Shown: one piece after another, positions 8,994 to 19,642 of the stretch
How positions within the stretch are numbered: the stretch's first letter is position 1
How the letters are laid out: the number at the start of each line of letters is the position of its first letter
The notes under the pieces: model-generated
The model's input: the letters and a program-made list of their open reading frames with translations, nothing else
Told to the model about the DNA's origin: nothing
Databases searched by the model: none
Assembly: GCA_946965045.2 (NCBI GenBank)
Contig: OX337235.1
Coordinates: forward strand, 3,047,928 to 3,111,927
Direction: 5' to 3'
DNA: 64,000 nt
From: Epithemia pelagica
Lineage: Eukaryota; Bacillariophyta; Bacillariophyceae; Surirellales; Surirellaceae
Translations under genes and position numbers: made by a program

Positions 8994-11068
8994 TATTTCT
9001 CTTTCCGACTTCCGACTCGCTCGCGGGAACAAAAACTCGCTCCGAAAACAGCACAAACAAAAAACAGACACGGTTGTGGGTTGTTTCGCATCGTGTGCGG
9101 CGTGTGGGATTCATTTTTCCTTCGGTGCCCACAAATGGGAAGAGTTTGGCAAAGCAGACATTTCTTGTCCAATATCCCTGCATCCAAGTAGACAGGTCGC
9201 AGCAAACCCACTGTATACCGTATTCGCCAGGCATCGTCCATTCCAAGATGAGCCAAGAAGCTGATTATCGCATCCGCGATCTGCAGATCGAAGTAAACCT
9301 TCTTCCCAGCAACAGCAATAGCCCTAGAAACGACTCCGACGCTCCAAAGATTACGCAGTCCACCACGATCTCGACGAACGAGTCGCCATCGTTTTCCTTC
9401 AGCAGTGCAACTGAATCGTTTGAGTTGAAGACACCAACGGATCAGCCCACCAAGCCAGAGTCCTACGAAACTATGAGTCTAACTCCCACCATGAAGATTC
9501 CCATCGACCAAGCTCACGAGAAAATCAAGGAAGATGGTATTCTCAAATTGAATTGGGTAAAGAAACACCATGTTCGTTGCATCTACTTCCTTTATGGAAT
9601 TGGTTACGCTCGTGACGACAACAACGACACACGCGTCGAGAAGATAAAAAAGATGATAGTCCCGGCAAAAGCATTCGAGCGCCTGAAAAGTATTGCGGTG
9701 TCCGAATTACAAGACAAGGTCATGCTCGGTGCAGGAGCGTTTGAGAAGTACCTTCGTTTCGCCTCTACGGTGCGAATTGTCTTCAAAAAGAAGAATGCAG
9801 GCGGCGGATTCCCTCGGGAAGCCGTGCTTCGCACCCAAAAGAGCCGTAATTGCTATTTGACTAGTGCCTGTGTTTGGGCCACTCTGCAGAGTCAATTCGA
9901 TTTACCTGGAAATGATAAAGCCTGCCAGCTCCCTGACATTTCACAAGTTGCGCGTCGTCATATCTTGGACGAAGACGTGGGAGCTGCAAGTTTCGACAGA
10001 CGCTTGGAGGATCGTGTGGTTCATGACAGAGGGTACTCCTCGTAAGCTTGCTCAAAAGCTTGTCGGCCGGGAGGGATCACAAGAAGCAGCATGGCGAATA
10101 ATCATGCTAGACTCGGGCGAAAAAACCAAAGACAAAGTGGACTATGCTTTGATTGAGAGCGAAAACAACATACTCTCTACTTACATCGAGGCCCTTGTTG
10201 GAAAACAACACAAGATTGGCCTCGTTACAAACTTTCGCGTTGCAAAACCATTTCGAACAGCCTCAGAGAAAGAGACGTCTGGAATTGGGTACTGGAAGTT
10301 TGATGGCGACAACATTGATACACAAGGCGAGTTTGTAAACCTGCCCGAAGACGAGGATTGCGGAACGGAAAAGACCAGACTCTCGAAACTCTGGAACAAA
10401 CAGATGAAAGACATAAAAGCTGAAAAAGACTTTCGCAAAGCATCGTTGGATGGTCTCTTTCCGGACAGTATGTTCAAAAATTCTGTAGAGGAAGAGGGAA
10501 ATGATGAAGAGCGCCTCGACCAGAATTCTCCTGGGCGAAATGATCAAGCGCAAGACCCCAAGCATTCCATGGTCCTTCTTGGCACGGTCCGAGAAACGAG
10601 TCGTCTTCCGAGTGGCTTTGGAAAAGAGGAAGAGAGGGTGTTCTTCGTTCTGTTGAACTCGTGGGGAAATATGCCGTGTGTTTTGGTGTCGATCGAGTAT
10701 TTGCGTGCATGCGGCGCATATGTAAATTTCATTCACAAACGACTAGACCAAGTTCCTGAGCTGGAGCGAAATTTCCGTTTGGCTGGAGAATGCAGCTTTC
10801 ACGAAGATGGTGGGGACGACTCTTATTTCACAAGTTGGGAAAAGGAGGAAGACGATTATTAGCCTTGAACTCGAGGGAAGCAACCACAGAGCCATGTTTG
10901 TGTGTAATGCGAGTAGGCTAACACCAACACGGTTCGTCAAATCGGTAAGAGTCCCAATATTGGCATGTCTTGTGAATCCAGTTGCAAGGCTGAGTTTTGG
11001 GGATCATCGGAGAAATCCTAATTTGACATGTCTAGTACAAGATTTATAAAAAAGTTTACTTGATGATA
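8994..11068. repeat. Large direct repeat, copy 2 (papain-like block)
   Basis: Matches 2388-4464 at near identity, in the same orientation, separated by ~4.5 kb that holds the NTPase fragment, the two inverted-repeat elements and the recombinase. Sequences on both outer sides differ from copy 1. Few substitutions suggest a recent duplication. Confidence 0.9.
9248..10862 (+). pseudogene. Papain-like cysteine peptidase-like gene, frameshifted copy
   Basis: Same start context (ATG 9248) and same stop context as the gene at 2642, but two bases are missing at about 10037-10039, where the intact copy reads ACTCTGCTCG and this one ACTCCTCG. The first frame ends at 10045, shortly after residue 260, so the product would keep the Cys-containing half. 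The His and Asn half continues in another frame to 10862. A few substitutions lie in both halves. As it stands no full peptidase can be made; two half-proteins are conceivable but unsupported. A sequencing indel is the alternative. Confidence 0.75.
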
Positions 11069-11856
11069 CGCGTTAGTCGCAGGTGTGCGATTATCACGGC
11101 GACGTTGTTGCTCGCCCACTCGTTGCGCTGTACTTAGAGTGACTTGATTAGATCACCGGATCACCAATCGCTCTTCGTTCATACTAGACCAGGTCACCTT
11201 GTATTCGTCCCGCTCCCTGACAGTCCCAATATTGTCACTGACCATGGCTGCATTGGTTTTAGCAGTGGACGAAAGTGGTCCATCAACAATGACCAATCTT
11301 ATCCATGGATGCCTTTCGTCCCGCGAGAATGATACCACTACGACCAAAACTGCCAAAGAATGCATCGCTAGAGCTTTGCCTCACTGTGAAGGAAGTCAAT
11401 AGACATGAGTTCCCGGTTTTGTGGTCGTGGCGCACTCAGTGACGATGAAAATACTTTGTTTGAATCCGTTATTCATTGTCAAGACTCAATTCCGTACAAC
11501 CTTTTGGATTGACCACTTTCACAGTCATCGGAGATTAGAACCATCAGCAATCCATTCAATTCTTTAAAAGAGAGTACTGGTGTGACCTGAGCGATTGCTC
11601 ATCTCCTTCCTTTTCTCTCGCGTTTGGTGTGACTTGGGTTTCCAACACCTTTCTTTTGAGACCTGAACCCTACCGGAAAGCTCTGGAAAGCGATACTTTT
11701 GAAGACTATAGGCGTACATATCGAATTGTGAAATTACATCATGGTTAACATATAATATATGCTGGAGGAACAAAACTGGTACCTCAGTTTTCCCCTGTAA
11801 ATCATATACAACGTTGTATCTTGTCTGGTTTTCATTCCACACACTTATTCTGTCAT
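11069..11856. other. Intergenic region; one doubtful small secreted-type ORF
   Basis: No established gene. A short frame ending at 11402 could start at ATG 11244 or use a non-ATG start at 11199. The longer reading has a hydrophobic stretch (LSLTMAALVLAVD) resembling a signal peptide and three cysteines in the last 35 residues. Without an upstream ATG or homology I do not call it a gene. The right part holds the 3' flank of the membrane-protein gene ending at 11857. Confidence 0.3.
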
Positions 11857-12906
11857 TTAAACGTTTTCGTCTTCGGGAGGTGTGTCATCGCTGTTTTGGG
11901 AGCGGACCGCATGATTTGGTGGTGCATATACTTTTGCGTCGCCCTCACTGCTGTCATCGTCCGAAATGGAGACCACATCGGCATTGATATACTCTCCAGG
12001 CTTTCGCAGCTCGGCTTGTAACGAGACTTCGCTCAAATCTTCCTTCTCGATGCGGAGTCTGGCATAGAGAGCGAATCGGAGAATGGCTTGAAAGGGCAAA
12101 AAGAGAATGGTCGGGATGGTAACAACCGTAATGTAGCCAGCCAGTGTGGGGAAAATGTGGTAGTTGATGAACACGTAGATAAAGAGATCAGCCATCATGA
12201 GTCGTATGAAACCGAGGGGGAAGATAAAGTTGAACATGAAGTAAATGCGTTCTTTGGCAAGTTTCCAGGATCGCTTGACGGAAGCAGAACTTCCTTCGTT
12301 TTCCACAATAATGGACGTGAAGAAGAGGAAGGGCCCCGTGATAATGTGCATAAAGGGGAAGGCAAAGAACAGACCCACCAAACACCTCAAGAGACCCGAC
12401 ACCTTGTCTGAAAGCCCTGGAATGGCCGCAATACCAAAGTCGACCATGCAGAACACGACAAAGACGAAGAACACTTCAAGGTAGATTTGCACACCAGCAT
12501 ATGCCGCCCTTGGGGCCGCTCGAAGACCTGTTCTGAGGTTACTTTCGATGGAGGGCCAAAATCTCACTGTGTTTTCGGCGTAGAGATCAGCCGTGAGCCG
12601 AATCATGGCTCCTTCTCCCACCATGGACATCAAAAACATGAGGACCATAATGCAGAAGCGGAAGATGAAATAGTAGTATCCGTTGAACAGAACGTCCGAA
12701 AAGAGCGCATCACCCGGGAAGAAATAGAGGATGAGTTGCACAAAGGCGAGAGGAATCAACGTGGACAGCGACAAGAGAGCGTATTCTCGGAATCGGGCTG
12801 TGAACAAGTGGTAGCCCAGCGCCAGTATGTGCATGCTCTTGACATCATCGTCGACTGCGGCGAGGGCGTCGTTTTTGGATCGTTCCTTTGATTTAGTCTT
12901 GGCCAT
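11857..12906 (-). CDS. Polytopic membrane protein, YciC/GPDPase-membrane-domain-like, paralogue 1
   Basis: 349 residues from the ATG at 12906 (MAKTKSKERSK); the frame is open ~22 codons further, with no ATG. Hydropathy by eye gives about six membrane segments, for example LSLSTLIPLAFVQLILYFF and VFFVFVVFCMVDFGIAAIPG. The conserved core is IIVENEGSSASVKRSWKLAK, matching the Glu...Ser...Arg-Ser-Trp...Leu pattern of bacterial YciC/DUF975 and glycerophosphodiesterase membrane domains. The C-terminal ~60 residues are acidic and Ser-rich (SISDDDSSEGD). Substrate and membrane are unknown. Two paralogues lie nearby, at 16165-17328 (minus) and 18428-19642 (plus). Confidence 0.7.
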   Translation of the reverse strand: MAKTKSKERSKNDALAAVDDDVKSMHILALGYHLFTARFREYALLSLSTLIPLAFVQLILYFFPGDALFSDVLFNGYYYFIFRFCIMVLMFLMSMVGEGAMIRLTADLYAENTVRFWPSIESNLRTGLRAAPRAAYAGVQIYLEVFFVFVVFCMVDFGIAAIPGLSDKVSGLLRCLVGLFFAFPFMHIITGPFLFFTSIIVENEGSSASVKRSWKLAKERIYFMFNFIFPLGFIRLMMADLFIYVFINYHIFPTLAGYITVVTIPTILFLPFQAILRFALYARLRIEKEDLSEVSLQAELRKPGEYINADVVSISDDDSSEGDAKVYAPPNHAVRSQNSDDTPPEDENV

Positions 12907-13791
12907 GGTTAGGGTGATTTCGTTGTTCAAAGTCAGCTGCAGCAACGCTTGTTGTGTTTGTAGACGAAACACAGTGGATCCCTGAACTATCTGCCACGAT
13001 CTGGTGTATATTGTTCAACGCATTGTGAACGACTGTCGACTTAACCAGCCAACGGACAAACTCTAAATAGCCACTGGAACTGGTACGACGTTCAGGATTG
13101 CCGGATCGTCAGGGTATCGCTAATTACGAGCTGGCATCAGGATTTGCTACTCCAGTCCATGGTGTGGAAGCATGGACTGTGATTGTAACGATCCTCAAGG
13201 TGCATCTTGCGAGTTTGTTCCTGTATCAAACTCTGCGATCCGTTGAGGATGCGACCCGTTCAACGGACAAAACTCCGCCGTTCCCATCTCGCAAACGCAA
13301 CATCCGATGCGACAAAGGACAAAGGGTTCGATGGCGATGTCCCCCGAATCTCAACGCATAATCATTGTTGTGGGGGAAATAACGTCTGAATCTTTTTGGT
13401 CTTGCCTTTATCATAATAATACTCTGTGATTGGCTGGCGTGGGAATTTCGCGCCAACCGACTACCCGTTCCGTCCAAAATCCGGTTCCTTCACTATGAGA
13501 GATGCGAAAAGAGACTGTGACACAGACGGAAGTATTGCGTCCTTCACGGATGTGACACAGGCCACCGATTGCCCGTACGTTGAGGCGGTGATGGTACGAC
13601 GAGACTGTGAACGGGTCGGGCCATTGCAGATAGTGAGGCGCTGAAACCTTCTATGAGTACTACCTGTGGAAACATAGTCAATTCGATTCCTCTTTCAAAC
13701 ATTACCGATTGAGGCGTGGATGAGAGAGGCAACGGTTTGTGTCGACAAATTCATAGAAGGCACTCGCTGAAACGATTTGTTTATTCTAGAA
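12907..13791. other. Intergenic region
   Basis: No coding frame with support. It contains the 5' flank of the gene starting at 12906 and the 3' flank of the gene ending at 13792. Confidence 0.4.
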
Positions 13792-14883
13792 TTACGCCTT
13801 TTCTGTCGTACTTTCTAGCGAGACTTCGTCGAAACGCACGTACGTTAGATTATCCGGCCAGCCGAGGCAGTTCAGAAAGAGCTGGTAGTCGTCGTCCACC
13901 TTGTCTGCATTGACCGTGCTGGTGACGCGGCCGTTCGAAACAAACAACTTGGTCGACCCGTCGCTCTGACGAATTACTTCGACGATAACCGGGGAGAGGG
14001 ACAACTTGGTGCTGCAGTCGTCGAGCTGGACATTGCCATTCTCGAGGACTTGGTACACATGAGTCACTCCGTCGGGACCCGCGCGACGGTTCGGCTTCCC
14101 ACCAAAGCCGCCACCGCCCAAGCCTCCGAGCCCACCAAAGCCGCCAAAGCGACCCATGCCACCCATCATCGCTTCAAAGTCAATGAATGACTGCCACTGG
14201 ACGCCATTCTCAATGTCGGTAGTCATTTCGCCGCGCGAAAACATTTGTTCCTTTCCGCAACCATACTTGACAATCCCAACTCCAAAATTGAGTTGTTCGG
14301 AAAGGGCGTAGTTTCCGTGACAATGAGTAACCCAAGTGGAGATTGTGGCCTTGAAGGACGCGCCTTTGGCGATCGGGATTGCAAGCGAAAGAGACAGTCC
14401 ACACTTGTCGTCTCCAACGAGGATGCATTGCGAGTCCGCCACCTCTTGCGTGAGCCGCGTTCCGCCCATGATCCGAACTTCGTCCTTGCGGAAAAAGTCG
14501 GAGAAGTCCTTCGGGAGAATCTCGAACTGCTCACATTCCGAATGGTCGTAACAGTGCTTCGCAATCGCGCGTCCAGCCAGACGGAAGGGCAACTGGATCT
14601 CCGGTTTTGGAGGGTATGGCTTCTTGGCATCATCATCTTCTTCATTCGTGTTGTCAGCATTCGTGTTCGCCTTGTCCTCGTCTATAGCCTCTGCCTTACG
14701 TTTGCCGTCTTCGTTTGGCGTTTCCGGCCCGGCACTGGGTTGCTTGTCTTCGGCATTGTCGTTTGCCATCGGGGTGAGATTCGCCTTGTCCTGGTCTATA
14801 GCCTCTGCCTTACGTTTGCCGTCTTCGTTTGGCGTTTCCGGTACGGCACTGGGTTTCTTGTCTTCGGAATTGTCGTCGGCCAT
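13792..14883 (-). CDS. Unrecognised protein with two N-terminal tandem repeats and a Gly-rich loop
   Basis: 363 residues from ATG 14883. Residues 1-38 and 39-73 are repeats sharing PETPNEDGKRKAEAID. A charged linker leads to a folded region from about residue 90 (PEIQLPFRLAGRAIAKHCYD). A Gly-rich stretch lies at about 245-270 (GRFGGFGGLGGLGGGGFGGK). The final ~95 residues again look like beta strands (THVYQVLENGNVQLDDCSTK). There is no signal peptide or membrane segment. Several Cys residues are spread through the core. I do not recognise a family. It lies between two genes of the YciC-like membrane family, on the same strand as both, with nothing that ties them functionally. Confidence 0.7.
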   Translation of the reverse strand: MADDNSEDKKPSAVPETPNEDGKRKAEAIDQDKANLTPMANDNAEDKQPSAGPETPNEDGKRKAEAIDEDKANTNADNTNEEDDDAKKPYPPKPEIQLPFRLAGRAIAKHCYDHSECEQFEILPKDFSDFFRKDEVRIMGGTRLTQEVADSQCILVGDDKCGLSLSLAIPIAKGASFKATISTWVTHCHGNYALSEQLNFGVGIVKYGCGKEQMFSRGEMTTDIENGVQWQSFIDFEAMMGGMGRFGGFGGLGGLGGGGFGGKPNRRAGPDGVTHVYQVLENGNVQLDDCSTKLSLSPVIVEVIRQSDGSTKLFVSNGRVTSTVNADKVDDDYQLFLNCLGWPDNLTYVRFDEVSLESTTEKA

Positions 14884-14896
14884 CGGGGTGAGATTC
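14665..14896. repeat. Tandem duplication of 114 bases including start codon and leader
   Basis: The two protein repeats of the gene at 13792-14883 come from a 114-base duplication. The internal copy carries the leader too: AATCTCACCCCGATGGC occurs both at the start codon and at the internal Met39. Leader bases are therefore now translated as Leu-Thr-Pro. Confidence 0.75.
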
Positions 14897-16164
14897 TATG
14901 AGAGGTTCAACTCAATGTATACTAAATTCACGATAACTTCGGGTAGGGAGGCAACTTGAGGCAACCGAGGTGATCAAGCTCTTTGCAACAAGTTGGCTGT
15001 GCGTTGTACTAGTAGGCTGAAGACAATACGAGTTGCTTTGGACAACTTTCTTATATTGTGAGCTTTTACCTAGAATGACTGTGGTTGATTCCTTGTCCAA
15101 GCGATGCTACGCTCCGCATAGCACATGAAGTGAAATTTCTGGCGGGAATGTTTCGTTCGTTACACGTCTCTTTACTTTCGGACGTTGACTCTGTGCTAAT
15201 GGGAGTAGCTTCGGCGTGTGTTCGATAGTGGTAGATGACATAGCTAGGATGGTAATGCAGTTGGTTTCGCGGTCGGCATTTACTGTTCATTTCGACAAGT
15301 TGGGGTTTATCCGTGAAGCTTTCATGTGAAGTTGGCACATCGTACGGGTTTGTTCGACAAACTTTTCTGGAGAAAGAACCGCTGGCATAACTTGGTAAAT
15401 CTATGGCCCTTGACTCTCTCAATTTTTCACGCTTCGCGTATAGTACCCAGAATGGTCGGTGTACTCGCCGGTCACTTGCTTCAGCAGTAAAGTATAATTC
15501 GCACCAGACGAACGGTACGGTGCACCGGTAGGACTCGCGCTGATAGTCGCGAATGTCGGTACTGCCCACCCGAATGGTGCCGCCTTTGGAACGACCGATG
15601 GGATGGGAACTACCCATTCAAACAAGGGAGCATTGCTCTTAGGTTGATGTGTTCGTAGTATCGCGATAGTCGTCCGTCATCATCATCTTCACTCTTCGCG
15701 TGCAAAGAACAAACTCCGCCTGTATAATTCGAAATGCCACGACCCTATAATCCCCACCACGGATCACAGAAAGGAGACGGACTCTCGAATAGAACGAATA
15801 AGAAAAGAGTAAGGCTACTAAGACCGAGCCATTTTCCCCTTGTCTACTCTAAAACATCCCCACTACACCCAGAAGAAGACTAGTACAATGCGATACAAAC
15901 AAACTTTCTTAGAAGTATTCTATGCAAATCACAAGTACATTTTGATGTAATGTTTTCGTGTCATCTGCGAATGTATCCGCAAACTGAACAAGATACCTTT
16001 CAAAACCGTTTTCCGGAGCAACGAATACCCGCCACTTCCCATCATGTCAGCGTGCTCCCCATTCGTCAGTATAAATAATAACGACGACCACAATAACAAC
16101 AACTTTCATGCCAAGAGCAGCTTCAGTCTGCCTTTTCTTCCTTGGAGTCCTCGTCATCATTCAT
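14884..16164. other. Intergenic region, no supported gene
   Basis: A 183-codon minus-strand frame spans 15066-15617, but its composition is irregular, its start context is weak and no motif is present. I see no RNA gene or repeat. The right end is the 3' flank of the gene ending at 16165. Confidence 0.35.
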
Positions 16165-17328
16165 TTACTCGCCAGCCTCGACGTAGTCACCTTTGGATTC
16201 AATGTCGTCATCTTGCAAAAAGTCGTCTTGAAGCAATCCAGCGGCTTGTAGATACCGTCCATCCTCGGACAAGTCTTGAAGCAAGATTTTTTCATTCAAT
16301 CCTTCGACTTCAGCGCGAATGTTCATGTATAGAACGACACGAATATTTGCCTGCAGCGGCAAAAAGAGCAGGGCGGGGAAGAAGTAGATAAAGATGAATC
16401 CGACCATTCCAATGTCTCCTTGTTCTTCCAGTATACCCTTGATCAAGTCCGAGAGTATGTAACGGGCTGAGGAAAACAAAAAGTTTGTCACAAAGACATA
16501 AAAGATGCGTTCTCGGGTAAGTTCCCACGATCGCTTGATGGAGTCCACTGGTCCCCAGTTCTCGACCACAATGGTAGGAAAGACGAGGAGGCTAATGGCC
16601 CAGAGACCAAAAAATCCCAAGAAGAATCCCAAGTAAATGGCAATCAAGAAGATGACCAATATAGAATCGAATGATATCAGTCCAATGAGCATTTCCACCA
16701 ACCCAAAGAGGAAGCACAAGGCGACACTGGCCAGAAACAAGACAATGGCCGCCATGGACATTTTGCAAATATACTGGCTGCTTGCTCTCACATCATTGGA
16801 GAGTGAGCCTCGATTTATGTTGGCGTAGAGCTTGACTCCGATCCCAATCATGGTTGCTTCGCCTGGCAAAAATACCAAGAAGAGAATCAACTCGGCCAAA
16901 GCCAGTTTCAATCCGGTGATTGCCAATTGACTTTTCATAAAGATTTGATCTTCCCAGTCTCCAAAGGTGGGCGCAACATCTTCTTCCCAGTACACGACAC
17001 CATAGAAGGCACCGGCCCCCACCAGACCTCCTGGAATCATCATGATAATGGTCAACACAATGTAGGCGGCATATCGTGCCATGAACATGTCAAAGCACCG
17101 GGCAAAGACTTGACAAATCCCCGTGGGTGCAAACCAATCATGCTGTGCATCCTCAAAGTCATCTCCTCGCATGGATACATCCGTGTCCGACTCTCCTCCA
17201 CCCGAATCATTGTCATGGACGAGGGCCGCCATGGCCCCCTCTTCCTCCACGACCAGTTTGTCCTTGAGCAAACCATCGCCTTGTGGTGGTGTCTTGTCAG
17301 CAACCTTGGGAAGGTCGTCAGAACTCAT
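16165..17328 (-). CDS. Polytopic membrane protein, YciC/GPDPase-membrane-domain-like, paralogue 2
   Basis: 387 residues from ATG 17328 (MSSDDLPKVADK). A cytosolic acidic N-terminus of ~75 residues is followed by about six membrane segments, such as YIVLTIIMMIPGGLVGAGAF and ILVIFLIAIYLGFFLGFFG. The family core reads IVVENWGPVDSIKRSWELTR, aligning with paralogues 1 and 3. The tail after the last segment is short and acidic (LQDDFLQDDDIESKGDYVE). No transport or catalytic motif is visible. Sequence divergence from paralogue 1 is large, so the duplication is old. Confidence 0.7.
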   Translation of the reverse strand: MSSDDLPKVADKTPPQGDGLLKDKLVVEEEGAMAALVHDNDSGGGESDTDVSMRGDDFEDAQHDWFAPTGICQVFARCFDMFMARYAAYIVLTIIMMIPGGLVGAGAFYGVVYWEEDVAPTFGDWEDQIFMKSQLAITGLKLALAELILFLVFLPGEATMIGIGVKLYANINRGSLSNDVRASSQYICKMSMAAIVLFLASVALCFLFGLVEMLIGLISFDSILVIFLIAIYLGFFLGFFGLWAISLLVFPTIVVENWGPVDSIKRSWELTRERIFYVFVTNFLFSSARYILSDLIKGILEEQGDIGMVGFIFIYFFPALLFLPLQANIRVVLYMNIRAEVEGLNEKILLQDLSEDGRYLQAAGLLQDDFLQDDDIESKGDYVEAGE

Positions 17329-18427
17329 GGTGATACAATAATGAAGGGGTGTTCTTTTGTTGTGTCTCTCCTCACTCGTTGAGTTCGTTCCCTTTTTGGT
17401 GATGTTGATTTGACATTTTTTGACACCACCGATGGAGAGAGACCCGATGCGCCCGCAGTCCGTCCGTTTCCGTTGGGTGCTGCCTAATCAATGAAATCTA
17501 ACCGACACTGGCGAGACAATCAGCGAGACGTTGAAGTGTCGCAACACGTATCCATCGTACAGTAAGCTTCTTATAACGGAATTGTTTGTGTAGAGAATAT
17601 AAATTCAGTGTCATGAATACTTAAATTAGGTACATGCGGCAGGTCGAGATTTTGACTTATAGTAATGTACGAAAGAAGCCTCCTTATGCTTGTTACGCGA
17701 GCCGAATGGTCCAAAGCGCGGGGCGAGCATGACTTCCGGACTACTGAGACACTGGATCGAATCTTGCTACCCGCCTCTTCCTCTTCCGATAGCCTTTCGT
17801 TTCGACAATCTCTTCAAGCACTCATCTCTCCTCTATTACCATCGATTTAGCTCTAGAAACTGCCTATTATATACCTCTGGAACATTGTTCATGGATGGAA
17901 CCAAGAATCGCCGGCTCGCTCACCCTCTTTGGGGCTTTCAAACATACAAGTACGACTATAATATATTGTACGTTAAATACAATTTTTAGTTGGACTCCTA
18001 CTTCTCCAAGCCTTTGGTCGCCACTGTCAAGTGAATCCTTCGAGTAGGGAAATAAATCGTTCGACCATAGGATGCATAACGACAATAATGGAAGATAGAA
18101 GAGCCGAGCGGTGAACGGTTGGAGCGGATGACTATTCTTTTTGGGTTTGGGGTATGCGGCAATCCGTTTTTGGTGGGGGGCCGAATCGCCCCCAAAAGTA
18201 ACAACCTATAGCTATTGAGTACAAAAATCTAAGAACACGTCAATCGCTAGTACTGACGTCAAGCGCTGAAGTTTAGGGCACCAGTGGAAGCAATCTTTCG
18301 TTCGTGCTGATTCTCACCCAATACACCACACCAAGAGCCAAACAGCGGACCGAGAGACACACCTCTGTCGACTTGACAGATACAAGAGGGTCAAGGACTT
18401 TGGAATCGTTCCGTCACGATCCCCATC
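17329..18427. other. Divergent intergenic region between paralogues 2 and 3
   Basis: Paralogue 2 (minus) and paralogue 3 (plus) start at its two ends, so it holds both promoters. A G-rich/C-rich hairpin-like stretch lies at about 18167-18196 (TTTTGGTGGGGGG facing CGCCCCCAAAA). No gene is supported. Confidence 0.4.
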
Positions 18428-18434
18428 ATGCAGG

Positions 18435-18465
<31 letters not shown>

Positions 18466-19642
18466 TACCATGCCGCAATCCCAATCATGGTTTGAGCATT
18501 TGAGTTTGGGTCGCGTTCTGTCGCGAACTTTGAATTTGTTTGTGGACCGGTACCAACTGTTTATGACTTTATCGGCCATGGTATGGATTCCAGCAGCAAT
18601 TGTGGGATGGATGGTCGGTTTGATACTGATTGTTTCCGTCTTGTCGGCAGCTCGTCAAGCCGTACAAACAATGGATGACAGCAGCGACAGTAGCAATTCC
18701 GATGACAATTTTTGGAAATTGATGCAGGTGGTCATGCAACATGCCGGAGTCGTGACCACGGCCATTGTGGTACAAGTCGTCCTGACGACAGCCATTACCT
18801 TGGTGGGTCAATATGGCATGGTCCGGGCCTGTGCCAATGTCTATGTGGGACAAGTCCAAGACTGGCGCACCTGTTTGGAATTAGGCCAGCAACATTTGAA
18901 AACCACCGTTTTGACCTATGCGATTCCCATGGGTGCCGTGATTGGAGGCTTTGTGATACTCTGTCTCTTTTTGGGCCTGGCCGTGGCGCGTCCCACGGCG
19001 TTTCTCATCTTGCTCGCCCTTGTGGTAATTGTCGCAGTGGTCGTGGCCTGTGTCTATGTGGCCATGTCCCTCGTCTTGGTCTTGCCCGTGTTGGTGGTGG
19101 AAGCCAACAACAAGACACCCATGGACGTTTTGCGTCGGTCCCATGAATTGAGTCAAGGGCGTCGGTGTTATTTGGCCTGTCCACTCTTTCTCTTGTATGT
19201 GCTGCGATGGATTGTCGAACAAATTTTGCACAACCTCTTGTCCGGATCCAATCATCCCTTGGCCAGTGTCTTACAGCCCGGTGCCATTGTCGTGGCCAAA
19301 CTCCCCGATGTTTTGTTCATGCCCCTCTGTGCCATTTTGACCATGGTCTTGTACATTAGTATTCGGGCCGATCAAGAAGGATTGACCCAAGACGTGTTGC
19401 AACGAGAATTGGTCCAACCCCTGGCCTATACGGCACCCACGGGCAGTAATGGTGCACCCAATCTCGATTATCGTCAAGTGGCCTTGGTCGAAGAAGGAGA
19501 CGATGATGATCACGACTTGTCCTTGCAACCATCCTCCCAACAACAACAACAACAACACCCATATCCTCCCAGCAACAACATCGATTTGCAGGGGGATGAT
19601 GAATCGGTGGTGGTGCAAGGAACCATTAGTGAATTTGCCTAA
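18428..19642 (+). CDS. Polytopic membrane protein, YciC/GPDPase-membrane-domain-like, paralogue 3
   Basis: 404 residues from ATG 18428. The N-terminus has a CAGCAA-type microsatellite coding for Asn-Ser repeats. About six membrane segments follow, for example SAMVWIPAAIVGWMVGLILI and TAFLILLALVVIVAVVVACV. The core motif is VVEANNKTPMDVLRRSHELS, with His in place of the Trp found in paralogues 1 and 2. The C-terminal ~65 residues are acidic with a polyglutamine run (SSQQQQQQHPYP) and probably disordered and cytosolic. Function is unknown. It is transcribed divergently from paralogue 2. Confidence 0.7.

Noticed and set aside
15066-15617. 183-codon minus-strand frame as a gene
   Set aside because: No motif, irregular composition and no supporting neighbour or intron signal.
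18160-18200. G/C-rich hairpin as a terminator or small RNA
   Set aside because: The arms match only with a bulge, and nothing else supports an RNA gene.
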